A model generated the notes under the pieces. The model was not told where the DNA came from. It did no database searches and worked only from the letters and a program-made list of their open reading frames with translations. This document shows, one piece after another, positions 33,648 to 42,311 of a stretch of DNA of 45,426 nt (positions within the stretch are counted from its first letter, which is position 1; every line of letters starts with the position of its first letter). Source of the DNA: Desulfomonile tiedjei (GTDB lineage Bacteria > Desulfobacterota > Desulfomonilia > Desulfomonilales > Desulfomonilaceae); contig JACRDG010000008.1 in NCBI GenBank assembly GCA_016218715.1, positions 1 through 45,426 on the forward strand. The letters are read 5' to 3'. A program made the translations under genes and the position numbers.

Positions 33648-34442
33648 ATGGATATCATTGTTTGCATGAAATGGACGCCTGACACTTCCGAGGCGGACCT
33701 GACGGTAGACAAAGAGGGGAAGGACATCCGGAAGGATGACCTCGATTTCGATATGAACGACTGGGACCGCTTCGCAATCGAGGAGGCGGTGCAGCTCAAG
33801 GAGAAGGTCGGCGGCAAGGTCACAGCCGTTGCGGTAGCGCCGGAGGACGCGGAGGGGATGCTTCGCGAATGCCTTGCCAGAGGAGCCGACGAGGCCTATC
33901 AACTCTGGGATGATGCGTTCGAGGGGTCTGACGGATACGCGGTTGCAGCTATCCTGGCCAAGTTTATCAAGGATCGCCCGCACGACCTCGTGCTCACCGG
34001 GACGTTGGCCGACGACGACTGCGGCGGACAGATCGGTGGCATGGTGGCTGCCATGCTGGATATACCCGGTTCGACGCTGGTGTCGAAGATCCAGATCTCG
34101 GACGGGAAGCTGACCTGCCACCGGGAACTCGAAGGCGGGCTGTACGAGTCCATCGAAATGGACCTCCCAGCGGTCTTGTCGGTGGCAACCGGTCTAAACG
34201 AGCCTCGCTTCGTCTCTGTACGAGCGGTCCGGAAAGTTGCGGCCCTGGAGATCCCCACGCTGGAATTGGGCGATCTGGGACTCGAAGCATCGGCCGTAGG
34301 ATCCGATGGTTCCCGTATCCGGATTGAATTAATGGAACTCCCCCCGGAAGGCGAAGGCGCGGAAATCATCACGGGGAAGGCAGAAGAAGCCGCGGCAAAG
34401 CTTGCGGAGATCCTCAAGGAGAAGGGGGGCATCGGGTCATGA
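33648..34442 (+). CDS. etfB: Electron transfer flavoprotein, beta subunit
   Basis: The beta subunit of the EtfAB heterodimer, which carries electrons from acyl-CoA dehydrogenases. The 264-residue product starts MDIIVCMKWTPDTSEADL, with the AMP-site region and the signature LTGTLADDDCGGQIGGMVAAML near 124-145, given here as LADDDCGGQIGG. The recognition loop for dehydrogenases lies near 180-200. GGGAGGAG stands just before ATG 33648. The stop overlaps the etfA start by 4 bases (ATGA), which couples their translation. The protein does not show the extra FAD-site features of bifurcating Etfs that I could name, so a plain electron carrier is more likely, but this is not proven. Confidence 0.93.
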   Translation: MDIIVCMKWTPDTSEADLTVDKEGKDIRKDDLDFDMNDWDRFAIEEAVQLKEKVGGKVTAVAVAPEDAEGMLRECLARGADEAYQLWDDAFEGSDGYAVAAILAKFIKDRPHDLVLTGTLADDDCGGQIGGMVAAMLDIPGSTLVSKIQISDGKLTCHRELEGGLYESIEMDLPAVLSVATGLNEPRFVSVRAVRKVAALEIPTLELGDLGLEASAVGSDGSRIRIELMELPPEGEGAEIITGKAEEAAAKLAEILKEKGGIGS

Positions 34443-35416
34443 AAGAGATCTTTGTTCTTGCCGAGCATCGCAAGCAGCAACTGCGGGATACCACATGGGA
34501 AGCCCTTGCCGCGGGCCGGAAGCTCGCCGAGGATCTGGGCGCGGAACTCACCTGCCTCCTGCTGGGCAGCAATGTGGACGCCATGGCGGACGCTCTCGCC
34601 AAAGAAGCACCCCGAGTTCTCGTTGTGGAAGACCCGCGTTTGGAGCCGTTCCATCCCGACGCGTGCATGCAGACCCTGAAGGCAATCCTGGCCGACCGCG
34701 GTCCGTTTATGCTGGTCATGGGCAACTCCAATGCGCTCCTCGACCTTGCGCCCGGCCTCTCCGTAACGTTGGATGCGGCCCTGGCCACCGACTGCTTCAA
34801 GTTCGAAGTGCGTGACGGCAAGCCGCTCGCGTGGCGGCAGATGTACAGCTACAAGGTGAACACGCTGGTCTCGTTCAAGGATGCTGAAAGGATCGTGGCG
34901 ACGTTGCGGGGTGGAGCGTTCGCGTTTACCCCGTCAGGAGCGGCCGTGGCAACGGTTGAGAAGGTGGCTTCGCCTCTGGGCGGAACGACCTTTCGCCGGC
35001 GATTCGTCGGGTACGTGGAAGCCGAAAAGGGTGACGTGGACGTGGCATCCGCGGATATCATCGTCTCAGTCGGCCGCGGGATCGGGGATGAGCCGGACAT
35101 GGAAATGTTCGAATCCCTCGCGGAGGCGATGGGCGGAGTGCTCGCGTGCTCGAGACCCATCGTGGACAAGAATCTGCTCCCGAAATACCATCAGGTTGGA
35201 ACCTCGGGGGTCGAAGTGAAGCCCAAGGTCTACCTGGCGCTCGGTATCAGCGGAGCGTTCCAACACGTGGGCGGCATCAAAGGGTCTCCTCTGCTTGTCG
35301 CGGTCAACAAGGACCCGAGAGCGCCGATCTTTCGCGTGGCCCAGTACGGCATCGTGGCCGACCTCAACCAGGTCGTGCCCGCGCTCACCGACAAGATCAA
35401 ACAACTCAAAGGGTAA
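34439..35416 (+). CDS. etfA: Electron transfer flavoprotein, alpha subunit
   Basis: The FAD-binding alpha subunit of EtfAB, 325 residues, normal length. The N-terminal domain begins MKEIFVLAEHRKQQLRD. The C-terminal FAD domain shows SVGRGIGDEPDMEM, then CSRPIVDKNLLPKY, then YLALGISGAFQHVGG and VNKDPRAPIFRVAQYGIV, the classic ETF alpha signature. It overlaps etfB by 4 bases. Together with the upstream acyl-CoA dehydrogenase and the EMO protein it completes a route from acyl-CoA to menaquinone. A terminator-like hairpin lies just after the gene. Confidence 0.95.
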   Translation: MKEIFVLAEHRKQQLRDTTWEALAAGRKLAEDLGAELTCLLLGSNVDAMADALAKEAPRVLVVEDPRLEPFHPDACMQTLKAILADRGPFMLVMGNSNALLDLAPGLSVTLDAALATDCFKFEVRDGKPLAWRQMYSYKVNTLVSFKDAERIVATLRGGAFAFTPSGAAVATVEKVASPLGGTTFRRRFVGYVEAEKGDVDVASADIIVSVGRGIGDEPDMEMFESLAEAMGGVLACSRPIVDKNLLPKYHQVGTSGVEVKPKVYLALGISGAFQHVGGIKGSPLLVAVNKDPRAPIFRVAQYGIVADLNQVVPALTDKIKQLKG

Positions 35417-35440
35417 AACCCGAAGCGAACGGTCAGGTAT

Positions 35441-35475
35441 CCCCCTCGGAACTCTTCACCGGAGAGTTCCGGGGG
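35441..35475 (+). terminator. Hairpin after etfA, likely transcription end
   Basis: GGAACTCT (35448-35455) pairs with AGAGTTCC (35463-35470), and outer CCCCC pairs with GGGGG (35471-35475) after a 2-base bulge. The loop is TCACCGG. There is no clear T-run after it, so it may protect the mRNA 3' end rather than terminate by itself. Confidence 0.6.
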
Positions 35476-35640
35476 CAATCCTCGACACTGATGAGCTGCT
35501 CTCTTCCGAGAATCATTTCCCCTGAAGAATCCTCCTCACCTCACCCGCATCCTAATAGATGACAGGCCCGGACCGATGAAAAAGACTGTGTCACCGACCG
35601 GTTCCGAGTTCTCGAAACAAATCGACGGAGGAGGTGGCCA

Positions 35641-36321
35641 ATGGTCTCCACTCAATCGACCGAAAGCATTGCGAAGGTAGTTCTGGCTGTGACTGTGGTC
35701 CTCGCCGCGTGGCTGGGACTCGTGTTTATCCTCGGCGCGCGCGGTGCGTTTGTCACGGTGCCCGGAGCGGTTCCGCTGCCGATCCTCATCGGGGCCCTGA
35801 CACCCATCATCCTTTTCCTTCTTGCGTTTTGGGTGTCCCGGGCATTCCGGGAGTTGGTCATGTCGCTTGACCTTCGTCTCTTGGCCGGCATACAGGCTTG
35901 GCGATTCGCCGGCCTGGGGTTTGTCGCTTTGTATGCACACGGAGTGCTTCCCGGCCTGTTCGCCTGGCCGGCCGGACTCGGCGACATCGCCATCGGAATC
36001 ACAGCGCCTTGGATCGCGCTCGCGCTGATCCGCAAGCCAAGCTTTGCAGCCAGCAAGACTTTCCTGGTTTGGAATCTGCTCGGGATACTGGATCTGGTCG
36101 TGGCTGTCGGCACCGGTGCAGTCGGTTCCGGCCTTGCTCTCGGCGTGGCCGGGGAACTGACCACCCGCCCGATGGCGATGCTGCCCCTCGTGCTGATTCC
36201 AGCCTACTTCGTGCCGCTGTTTATCATGCTTCACCTCGCGGCGCTCTTCCAAGCACGACGTCTGGCAGTGTTCGGAGAGTCTGCCGAGTGGACTTTATGC
36301 GCGTGCCCCCAGAAGGTTTAG
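35641..36321 (+). CDS. Hypothetical integral membrane protein
   Basis: A 226-residue protein with about six to seven hydrophobic segments: residues 11-33, 42-65, 85-106, 108-127, 141-158 and 175-204. I do not recognise a family. No conserved charged or metal motif stands out between the helices. The gene has the very strong ribosome-binding sequence GGAGGAGG before ATG 35641. It lies after the etfA terminator-like hairpin, so it is likely a separate transcription unit, and it converges with the acyl-CoA ligase gene. Confidence 0.7.
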   Translation: MVSTQSTESIAKVVLAVTVVLAAWLGLVFILGARGAFVTVPGAVPLPILIGALTPIILFLLAFWVSRAFRELVMSLDLRLLAGIQAWRFAGLGFVALYAHGVLPGLFAWPAGLGDIAIGITAPWIALALIRKPSFAASKTFLVWNLLGILDLVVAVGTGAVGSGLALGVAGELTTRPMAMLPLVLIPAYFVPLFIMLHLAALFQARRLAVFGESAEWTLCACPQKV

Positions 36322-36433
36322 GACAGACGCCCGAGGTTGTGACCGAGGTGGAGAGGGAACGCCATCGAGCCGGGCCGCGATTCAGAAACGTGCTCCAGGC
36401 AAAGCGAACAATGCCCGTGTTGCTCGGACACCC

Positions 36434-38101
36434 TTAAATCTTGATGAAAGCGTCGATCCCTTCCCTGATGGTCTTCTTGTCCATTTTGCCCACGCTCGTC
36501 TTGGGGATGTAATCCACCAGGTGAAAGCTGTCCGGAACACCCCATTTGGGGATCACCCCTTTTTCCACAAACCGCGAAAAAAAGGCTCTCAGCTCGTCGG
36601 CAGAAACCTTCTCCTCGTACCCGGACTTGAGCACCACCAGTGCGGCGGGCCTCTCGCCCCACTTCTCGTGCGGCACGCCGATCACCGCTGCCTCAGCGAC
36701 AGCCTCGTGCTGGCTCAGCACGCTTTCGAGCAGCAGAGACGAGATCCACTCACCACCAGTCTTGATCGCGTCCTTCAATCGATCGGTTATCTGGACGTAC
36801 CCCTCCTCGTCCTGCTGCGCCACGTCTCCTGAATGGAGGTACCCGTCCTTCCAGAGTTCTTCGGACCTTTCGGGATCCTTGAAATAGCCCTGGGTGCACC
36901 ACGGAGTTCTCACGGTGATCTCGCCGTAGGATTTGCCGTCTCGCGGAACGGCTCGACCGGTTTCGTCCACGATTTTCAAATCGACCAGCGGAAGCGGGAA
37001 ACCGGTTTTGGTCCTGATATCCAACTGCCGTTCCCTGTCCCACTGCATCATGCGAGGTTTCAGGTGGGCCAGGGTCAAGATCGGGCAGGTTTCGGACATG
37101 CCGTAGCCGTGGAAGATTTCGATCCCTTTTTCCAGAGCTCTCTGAGCCAGCCCTCTCGGCAGGGCCATCCCGCCTGTGTTTACCTTCCAGCCACGCAAGT
37201 CGATCTCCTTCGCGACCGGATGGTCGAGCAGCATGGTCAGGATCGTGGGGACTCCGTGAGAGAACGTGACCTTCTCTCGCCGGATCAACCGCAAGATCGT
37301 TTCCGGATCGTACTTACCGGGATAGACCTGTTTCGCGGCGAGCAAGGTCGCCACGTACGGAAATCCCCAGGCATGAACGTGAAACATCGGGGTGAAGGGC
37401 ATGTACACATCCCCCGATTGAAACCGTCCCGGAGCGGTCAGTCCTGCGGTCGCAAGCCCCACCGACAGCGTGTGCAGAACGAGTTGCCGGTGGCTGAAGT
37501 AGACCCCCTTCGGGTCCCCGGTGGTGCCGGTGGTGTAGAAGGTCGTGGCCATGGCCTCTTCGCCGAACTCGGGAAACTCATAGCGATCGCTGGAACGAGC
37601 CAGCAGCACTTCGTATTCCGCGACCACCGGCAAAGAAGTCGCTGGCTTCGTCTCGCTGTCGGTGACGAGCACTACCGTCCGAACCGTCTCGATCCTGTCG
37701 TAGATCTGTTCGAGCATCGGCACGAAATCCTCGTGCACGAGGACCGTGTGGTCTTCCGCGTGGTTCATCGTGTACAGAATCTGGTCCGGGGAGAGTCTCA
37801 CATTGACCGTGTGCAGGACCGCACCCATCATGGGAACCGCGAAGAAACACTCGAGGTAACGGTGCGAATCCCAGTCGAGCACTGCGACCGTGTCGCCGGG
37901 TCCCACTCCCAGTTCGGCGAGCCCCGACGCCAGTCGATGAATGCGTCGCTCGAATTCACGGTACGAGTGCCGCACGCCATCCCGGTACACGATCTCCTGG
38001 TCGGGAGCGTACAGGAGCGGCGTATGCAGCAGATGCTTGATCAGCAGAGGATAGGCATAAGCAGAGGGGGTTTGAGGTATCATGCGAGGTGTCTTGGTCA
38101 C
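36434..38101 (-). CDS. AMP-forming fatty-acyl-CoA ligase
   Basis: Activates a carboxylic acid to its CoA thioester using ATP, via an acyl-adenylate. The 555-residue protein has the P-loop TTFYTTGTTGDPKG (186-199), GYGMSETCP (A5-like), YLHSGDVAQQDEEGY, the hinge ITDRLKDAIKTGGEWIS and the C-terminal catalytic lysine in SVGKMDKK (Lys539). It resembles medium/long-chain fatty acid ligases (AlkK/FadD type). The start is GTG 38101, since AGGAGGAC lies 8 bases upstream; ATG 38083 is an alternative. It is 1 kb downstream of etfA on the opposite strand and could feed the acyl-CoA dehydrogenase. The natural acid is not known. Confidence 0.9.
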   Translation of the reverse strand: MTKTPRMIPQTPSAYAYPLLIKHLLHTPLLYAPDQEIVYRDGVRHSYREFERRIHRLASGLAELGVGPGDTVAVLDWDSHRYLECFFAVPMMGAVLHTVNVRLSPDQILYTMNHAEDHTVLVHEDFVPMLEQIYDRIETVRTVVLVTDSETKPATSLPVVAEYEVLLARSSDRYEFPEFGEEAMATTFYTTGTTGDPKGVYFSHRQLVLHTLSVGLATAGLTAPGRFQSGDVYMPFTPMFHVHAWGFPYVATLLAAKQVYPGKYDPETILRLIRREKVTFSHGVPTILTMLLDHPVAKEIDLRGWKVNTGGMALPRGLAQRALEKGIEIFHGYGMSETCPILTLAHLKPRMMQWDRERQLDIRTKTGFPLPLVDLKIVDETGRAVPRDGKSYGEITVRTPWCTQGYFKDPERSEELWKDGYLHSGDVAQQDEEGYVQITDRLKDAIKTGGEWISSLLLESVLSQHEAVAEAAVIGVPHEKWGERPAALVVLKSGYEEKVSADELRAFFSRFVEKGVIPKWGVPDSFHLVDYIPKTSVGKMDKKTIREGIDAFIKI

Positions 38102-38348
38102 AGATGCGTCCTCCTGAGGGAATAAAGGATCGCTTGGTACCCGTCTTCGCTCATACGGTGTCGGTCAACTCCCCGAGAGGAGATTGCTTCGTTTCGTTCG
38201 CAATGATGAACCCGCGACCCGTCATAGCTGAGGAATGAAGTGAAGCGGGCTTCTTGCGTGCTTCCCGGCTCTGCCGTTCGTATACCGAAGGGTGCTTGGG
38301 AACCCGTTTGTCCTCTCACGTGAGGAATCGTTCTCCGGGCCGTCCCTG
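38102..38348. other. 247-base gap with a hairpin repeat
   Basis: No gene is supported here. It holds an inverted repeat around agattgcttcgtttcgttcg (38181-38200) closing with gcaat (38200-38204). This type of interspersed sequence turns up in many bacterial genomes and explains the chance frame with CERNEAIS on the minus strand. Confidence 0.5.
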
Positions 38349-39635
38349 CTATCCGAACGCGAGACGGTATGCGGCGAACACTGCGAACGTCCACGCAAGG
38401 CAGAGTATCGCCGGTTTCCACATGAGTCGATAGCCCGCCAGCGGCTGAGCACAGAAGTATTCGCTGCTCACGAGGAGGCATAGGTGAATCGGCGACAGCA
38501 TCATGCCCAGAAAACCGCAGCCGTATGCGAGCGTCGCGAGTGCGATAGGCGAATGGCCCTCGGGGATGAGCGACACCACGAGAGGTAGCGCGGTACCCAC
38601 GAACGCGACGGCTATACCGGTCACCAGCGCGGCCATGAACGGCAGCAGGGCTGCCACGGCCCAAGGCGCGACATGAGCCGCGTCCAGTTCTGATCTCACC
38701 TGGCTAATGGCATGGGATTCGATCAAACATCCCTTGAATGCCATGATGCCGAATACGATCATCATCATGGAGGTCACGCCGCGATTGAAGCAAGCCCTAC
38801 GCAAGTCACCGAAGCGAAGGGAATTCTGCAGCATGACGGCTCCAATGGTGATCGCGAGTGCCGGAGCGAAGCTCATGTGTAGCGGCCGGTTTCTCAGCGC
38901 CGGCACGAATTCGCCCAATGCGGTCACCAGTCCCTGTATGCCGAAGAGCAGCACCACCAGCATAATGATGGGCCTGACCTCGGACAGGAACCTCCGAACC
39001 GCCGGCCATGACGCCTTGGTCTTCGTGTCGGGGAACCTCGGGAGATGGGGCAGAATGAAGAGCACGCCTCCACATATCGCGCCGAGAGTGAGCGGCCACT
39101 GGATGAGTATCCACTCCCATGTGGGAAGCCCGAACAGCGATACAGCGAGGATCACTCCGGGGTAGAGGGGCCACCAGGGCTCCCAGATGTGGCGGAACCA
39201 GTAATTGACCACCACTTTGAGTTCCGGCGCGATGCGGGCGTCTCCAGCCGCGGTCGCCACCATGGGCGCGGAAAAGAGGGCTCCGCCCGGCATGGGCAGC
39301 AGGCCGATGAGCGCGGGCATCGCGATGAGCGTGAATCGCGAGCCGGGGGATATGGCTTGGAAGGTGGCCACGATACGTTCAAGCTGTCCGCTCTTGGCAA
39401 GGAGTTCGCTCAGGGCGATGATCAGGCTCACCACCAGTGCGAGCCACAGGCATGCGCCGGACGAGACCTCTTGGAGGATCGTGAGCAGCACGCGAAGAGG
39501 CTCCATACCCATCCAGAGCCCAACAATGAGGCTTCCTGCGAAAAGACCCGCATACAGAGGGACGAACCTGCTCAGAATGAGAATCACGACAAACGTGAGC
39601 AGAATCTTGATCAGCGCGGGGAGAGCAAAAAGCAT
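38349..39635 (-). CDS. DUF401 family permease
   Basis: An integral inner-membrane protein of 428 residues with about ten to twelve hydrophobic segments. It has the DUF401 pattern MPGGALFSAPMVATAA near residues 113-128 and HIWEPWWPLYPGVILA after it, and a second gly-rich re-entrant stretch AYGCGFLGMMLSPIHLCLLVSSEYF near the C-terminus (cited here as GFLGMMLSPIHLCLL). The fold is like GntP/arsenite-type ion transporters; a substrate has not been established for this family. ATG 39635 has GGAAGGA 6 bases upstream; the TTG one codon earlier is not used. It is not close to a gene that suggests its cargo. Confidence 0.85.
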   Translation of the reverse strand: MLFALPALIKILLTFVVILILSRFVPLYAGLFAGSLIVGLWMGMEPLRVLLTILQEVSSGACLWLALVVSLIIALSELLAKSGQLERIVATFQAISPGSRFTLIAMPALIGLLPMPGGALFSAPMVATAAGDARIAPELKVVVNYWFRHIWEPWWPLYPGVILAVSLFGLPTWEWILIQWPLTLGAICGGVLFILPHLPRFPDTKTKASWPAVRRFLSEVRPIIMLVVLLFGIQGLVTALGEFVPALRNRPLHMSFAPALAITIGAVMLQNSLRFGDLRRACFNRGVTSMMMIVFGIMAFKGCLIESHAISQVRSELDAAHVAPWAVAALLPFMAALVTGIAVAFVGTALPLVVSLIPEGHSPIALATLAYGCGFLGMMLSPIHLCLLVSSEYFCAQPLAGYRLMWKPAILCLAWTFAVFAAYRLAFG

Positions 39636-39903
39636 CAATCATCCTTCCTGGCCGGCACCGGTGAAACCAAAGGTTTGTAACTGTAACACTTTCAGCAGCC
39701 CCGATCAACGAGCGGCGGGCCAAGGTAGTGGGTCGCCTTGAATCCTTCCCACACTCAATTCCCCTGCCCCCGTCAAGATCTCTCCCACGGTGCGCCCTTG
39801 TGGAATACGGCAAAGTGTGGCATACGTTCTGGTCACGCAGCGGGTTTCTCGCAAACCGCCCACGTTTTCAAAGGGCGCATGAGCGCCGACAGAGCCGTCG
39901 ATC

Positions 39904-40737
39904 ATGGACAATCTGTACGAACACGTTCACGATGCCGCAGAGGATTTGCGCCGCAAGATAGCCTTCAAACCAGAAGCCGCTCTGATTTTGGGCACCGGCC
40001 TTGGCGGGCCGGTGAATCGAATCGAGGTAACGGCTCGGATTCCGTACGGAGACATCGTTCATATGCCCTGCTCCACTGTGCAAGAGCACCAGGGAGATCT
40101 GGTTTTCGGCGCTTTTGCGGGCAGGGATGTCGTGGTGATGCAGGGCCGACTGCACTTTTACGAAGGGTACTCGCTCCAACAGATTACACTGCCGGTCAGG
40201 ATCATGCGGGAACTGGGCGCGGAGATCCTTATTGTGAACAGCGCCGCGGGCGGCTTGAATCCGCTCTTCCAGGCAGCGGACGTCATGATCGTGACCGATC
40301 ACCTCAACCTCCTGGGAGCCAATCCATTGCGTGGGATCTGCGATGAACGTCTCGGGGATCGTTTTCCCGACATGACCCGACCGTACGACCCGCTCCTGAT
40401 TGAAACGGCCGGCCAGGCTGCCCTGGACCTGAAGATTCCGGTCAGGCACGGCGTCTACGCGGCTGTCGCCGGCCCGTCTCTGGAAACCCGTGCGGAAACC
40501 AGGATGCTGAGACTGCTCGGCGCTGACGCGGTCGGCATGAGCACAGTTCCGGAGGTGATTGTCGCGACTCAGGTTGGGTTCAGGACGCTCGCGCTCGCCG
40601 CGGTGACCAACGTCAATCTGCCTGATTGCATGGAAGCGGTCTCGGTGGAACGAGTCGTGGCCAACGCGAAGATTGCGGAACCGAAACTGGCCGCCATCCT
40701 GGAAGAGACCCTGCGGCGAGACAAGATACGTGGCTGA
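39904..40737 (+). CDS. Purine nucleoside phosphorylase (trimeric type)
   Basis: Splits purine nucleosides with phosphate into base and ribose-1-phosphate. The 277-residue protein has LILGTGLGG (27-35), QGRLHFYEGYS with the conserved His and Tyr, LIVNSAAGGLNP, VAGPSLETRAETRMLR and VGMSTVPEVI, the PNP/MTAP family motifs. Near the C-terminus TNVNLPD has Asn where the 6-oxopurine-specific enzymes have Asn (TNK...D in many). It is followed by an MtaD-type deaminase, so its substrate might be the inosine or methylthioinosine made by that enzyme. The ribosome-binding site before ATG 39904 is weak. Confidence 0.88.
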   Translation: MDNLYEHVHDAAEDLRRKIAFKPEAALILGTGLGGPVNRIEVTARIPYGDIVHMPCSTVQEHQGDLVFGAFAGRDVVVMQGRLHFYEGYSLQQITLPVRIMRELGAEILIVNSAAGGLNPLFQAADVMIVTDHLNLLGANPLRGICDERLGDRFPDMTRPYDPLLIETAGQAALDLKIPVRHGVYAAVAGPSLETRAETRMLRLLGADAVGMSTVPEVIVATQVGFRTLALAAVTNVNLPDCMEAVSVERVVANAKIAEPKLAAILEETLRRDKIRG

Positions 40738-40746
40738 ACGCCGCAT

Positions 40747-40903
40747 GGCCGGCAAGATGCCGGCCCCACTGAAAGTTGCGGCGGATCGGCTCGTTTCCGG
40801 TGGAGACTAAGACCTTTTCGCGAGTTCGGCCACGCCGTTCGAGGAGCACGGTGGGACAGGCATCTTGCCTGTCCATCGAGAAATGACAGGCGTCTCGCCT
40901 GTC
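40747..40903. repeat. Three short GC-rich hairpins between the phosphorylase and mtaD
   Basis: Three perfect hairpins stand in the 227-base gap. The first is GGCCGGC-AAGAT-GCCGGCC at 40747-40765. The second is GGACAGGC-ATCTT-GCCTGTCC at 40854-40874. The third is GACAGGC-GTCTC-GCCTGTC at 40885-40903. The last two are near copies placed in tandem, 11 bases apart. They look like REP-type intergenic elements and may act as mRNA 3'-end structures for the upstream gene. Confidence 0.75.
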
Positions 40904-40964
40904 CCTCATCGCGTGCAGGCAAGTGGGCAAGGTCCCGGCCGCCGCGCTTCGATCGTGTAGCCGC

Positions 40965-42311
40965 ATGAACATTGGGATAGTGCTTGCAGGAGGCCTCATC
41001 CTCGCGGACCCGGCATCGCCCGAAGTGGTTCCCCACGGGACCACGGTGATTTCGGGAAACCGGCTCGTGCTGGTCAACGCGCCGATCCATTCTCAGCCCC
41101 CCTCGGACCTGGTGATCGATTGTTCAGGCTGCCTCATTATGCCGGGCCTGGTCAATGCGCACACCCATGCGGCAATGAGCCTGCTGAGAGGAATTGCGGA
41201 CGACCTTCCTCTCGATGAATGGCTGAACAAGTACATCTTCCCGTCTGAAGCCAAACACGTTGCACCGGATTTCGTCTATCTGGGGACGAAGCTCTCGGCA
41301 GCGGAGATGGCCCTTGGGGGAATCACCACCTTCGCAGATGGTTACTTTTACATGGAGGAGGCTGCGCGGGCTTCCATCGAAGTAGGATTGCGAGCCGTGA
41401 TTGCCCAGGGGATTCTGGATGTTCCCGTGCCCGACGCTCCCCTTCCCGGCTCGTGGCGGGAACGGGCCCGTGCATTCCTAGCAGCATGTCCCGCGGACGA
41501 TCTCATCACCCCTGCCCTTTTCTGTCACTCACCGTACCTGTGTTCTCCCGAGACGTTTCAGGGCGCGTACGAAATGGCCCGCGCAGCGCACAGCCCGCTC
41601 TTTTCCCACGTTTCGGAGACGGCCCGGGAAGTGCAGGAAATCAAGAGCCGATACGGCGTTTCGCCGGTGGAGCATCTCCGGGGGCTGGGGATCCTCGGCG
41701 AGGCATTTGTCGCGATTCATGGGGTGCATTTGTCGGAAAGCGAGATGGATCTGCTCGCGGAATCGGGGACCGGCGTGGTACACTGTCCTGAAAGCAATAT
41801 GAAGCTGAGCTCGGGAGCTGCGGACCTCAGAGGGCTCCAGTCCAGGGGTGTCACGATAGCACTCGGGACCGACGGAGCTGCCAGCAACAATAACCTCGAC
41901 CTGTTCGAGGAGATGCGTTCCGCTTCGCTCATGGCCAAGCTCGTGACGGGCGATCCCGAAGCGCTCGACGCGCGAACAGCGATCAGGATGGCGACGCTCG
42001 ATGGAGCTCGTGTCCTCGGCCTGGACGCTCAAATCGGTTCGATCGAGCTTGGGAAACTCGGAGACCTGATCGTGGTGGACCTCGACCGCTTGCATTTAAC
42101 CCCTGTGTACGATCCGCTGTCGCACCTTGTTTATGCAGCCAAGGGGTCTGACGTGCGTCATGTGATCGTCAACGGCAAGCTCGTAGTCCACGACCGCTGC
42201 ATCCTCACCGTGGATGAACGGAAACTCAAGAACGCGGTTCACGCCAAAGCAGATGAGATCGCTGAGGATCTCGGCATCACAGCCTATGGAGTCGGCACGG
42301 GAGATGACTGA
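40965..42311 (+). CDS. mtaD: Amidohydrolase, MtaD-type adenosine/methylthioadenosine/SAH deaminase
   Basis: A metal-dependent hydrolase of 448 residues that removes ammonia from an adenosine-type nucleoside, in MtaD from 5'-methylthioadenosine or S-adenosylhomocysteine. It has the first metal motif NAHTHAAMS (His66, His68), then LFCHSPYLCSP, SHVSETAREV, IHGVHLS and the metal aspartate in LGTDGAASNNNLD. The C-terminal beta strands complete the composite sandwich. ATG 40965 gives the family N-terminus; GTG 40923 extends into the hairpin region. Neither has a strong ribosome-binding site. It overlaps purM by 8 bases and follows the phosphorylase, so all three likely serve purine salvage and synthesis. 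Substrate choice is by homology only. Confidence 0.85.
   Translation: MNIGIVLAGGLILADPASPEVVPHGTTVISGNRLVLVNAPIHSQPPSDLVIDCSGCLIMPGLVNAHTHAAMSLLRGIADDLPLDEWLNKYIFPSEAKHVAPDFVYLGTKLSAAEMALGGITTFADGYFYMEEAARASIEVGLRAVIAQGILDVPVPDAPLPGSWRERARAFLAACPADDLITPALFCHSPYLCSPETFQGAYEMARAAHSPLFSHVSETAREVQEIKSRYGVSPVEHLRGLGILGEAFVAIHGVHLSESEMDLLAESGTGVVHCPESNMKLSSGAADLRGLQSRGVTIALGTDGAASNNNLDLFEEMRSASLMAKLVTGDPEALDARTAIRMATLDGARVLGLDAQIGSIELGKLGDLIVVDLDRLHLTPVYDPLSHLVYAAKGSDVRHVIVNGKLVVHDRCILTVDERKLKNAVHAKADEIAEDLGITAYGVGTGDD

Noticed and set aside
36833-38125. Plus-strand open frame of 430 aa
   Set aside because: It is antisense to the acyl-CoA ligase, is rich in Arg, His and Gly, and has no recognisable domain.
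38098-38664. Minus-strand open frame of 188 aa containing HCERNEAIS
   Set aside because: That peptide is the translation of a common interspersed hairpin repeat, and the frame overlaps the DUF401 gene in another frame.
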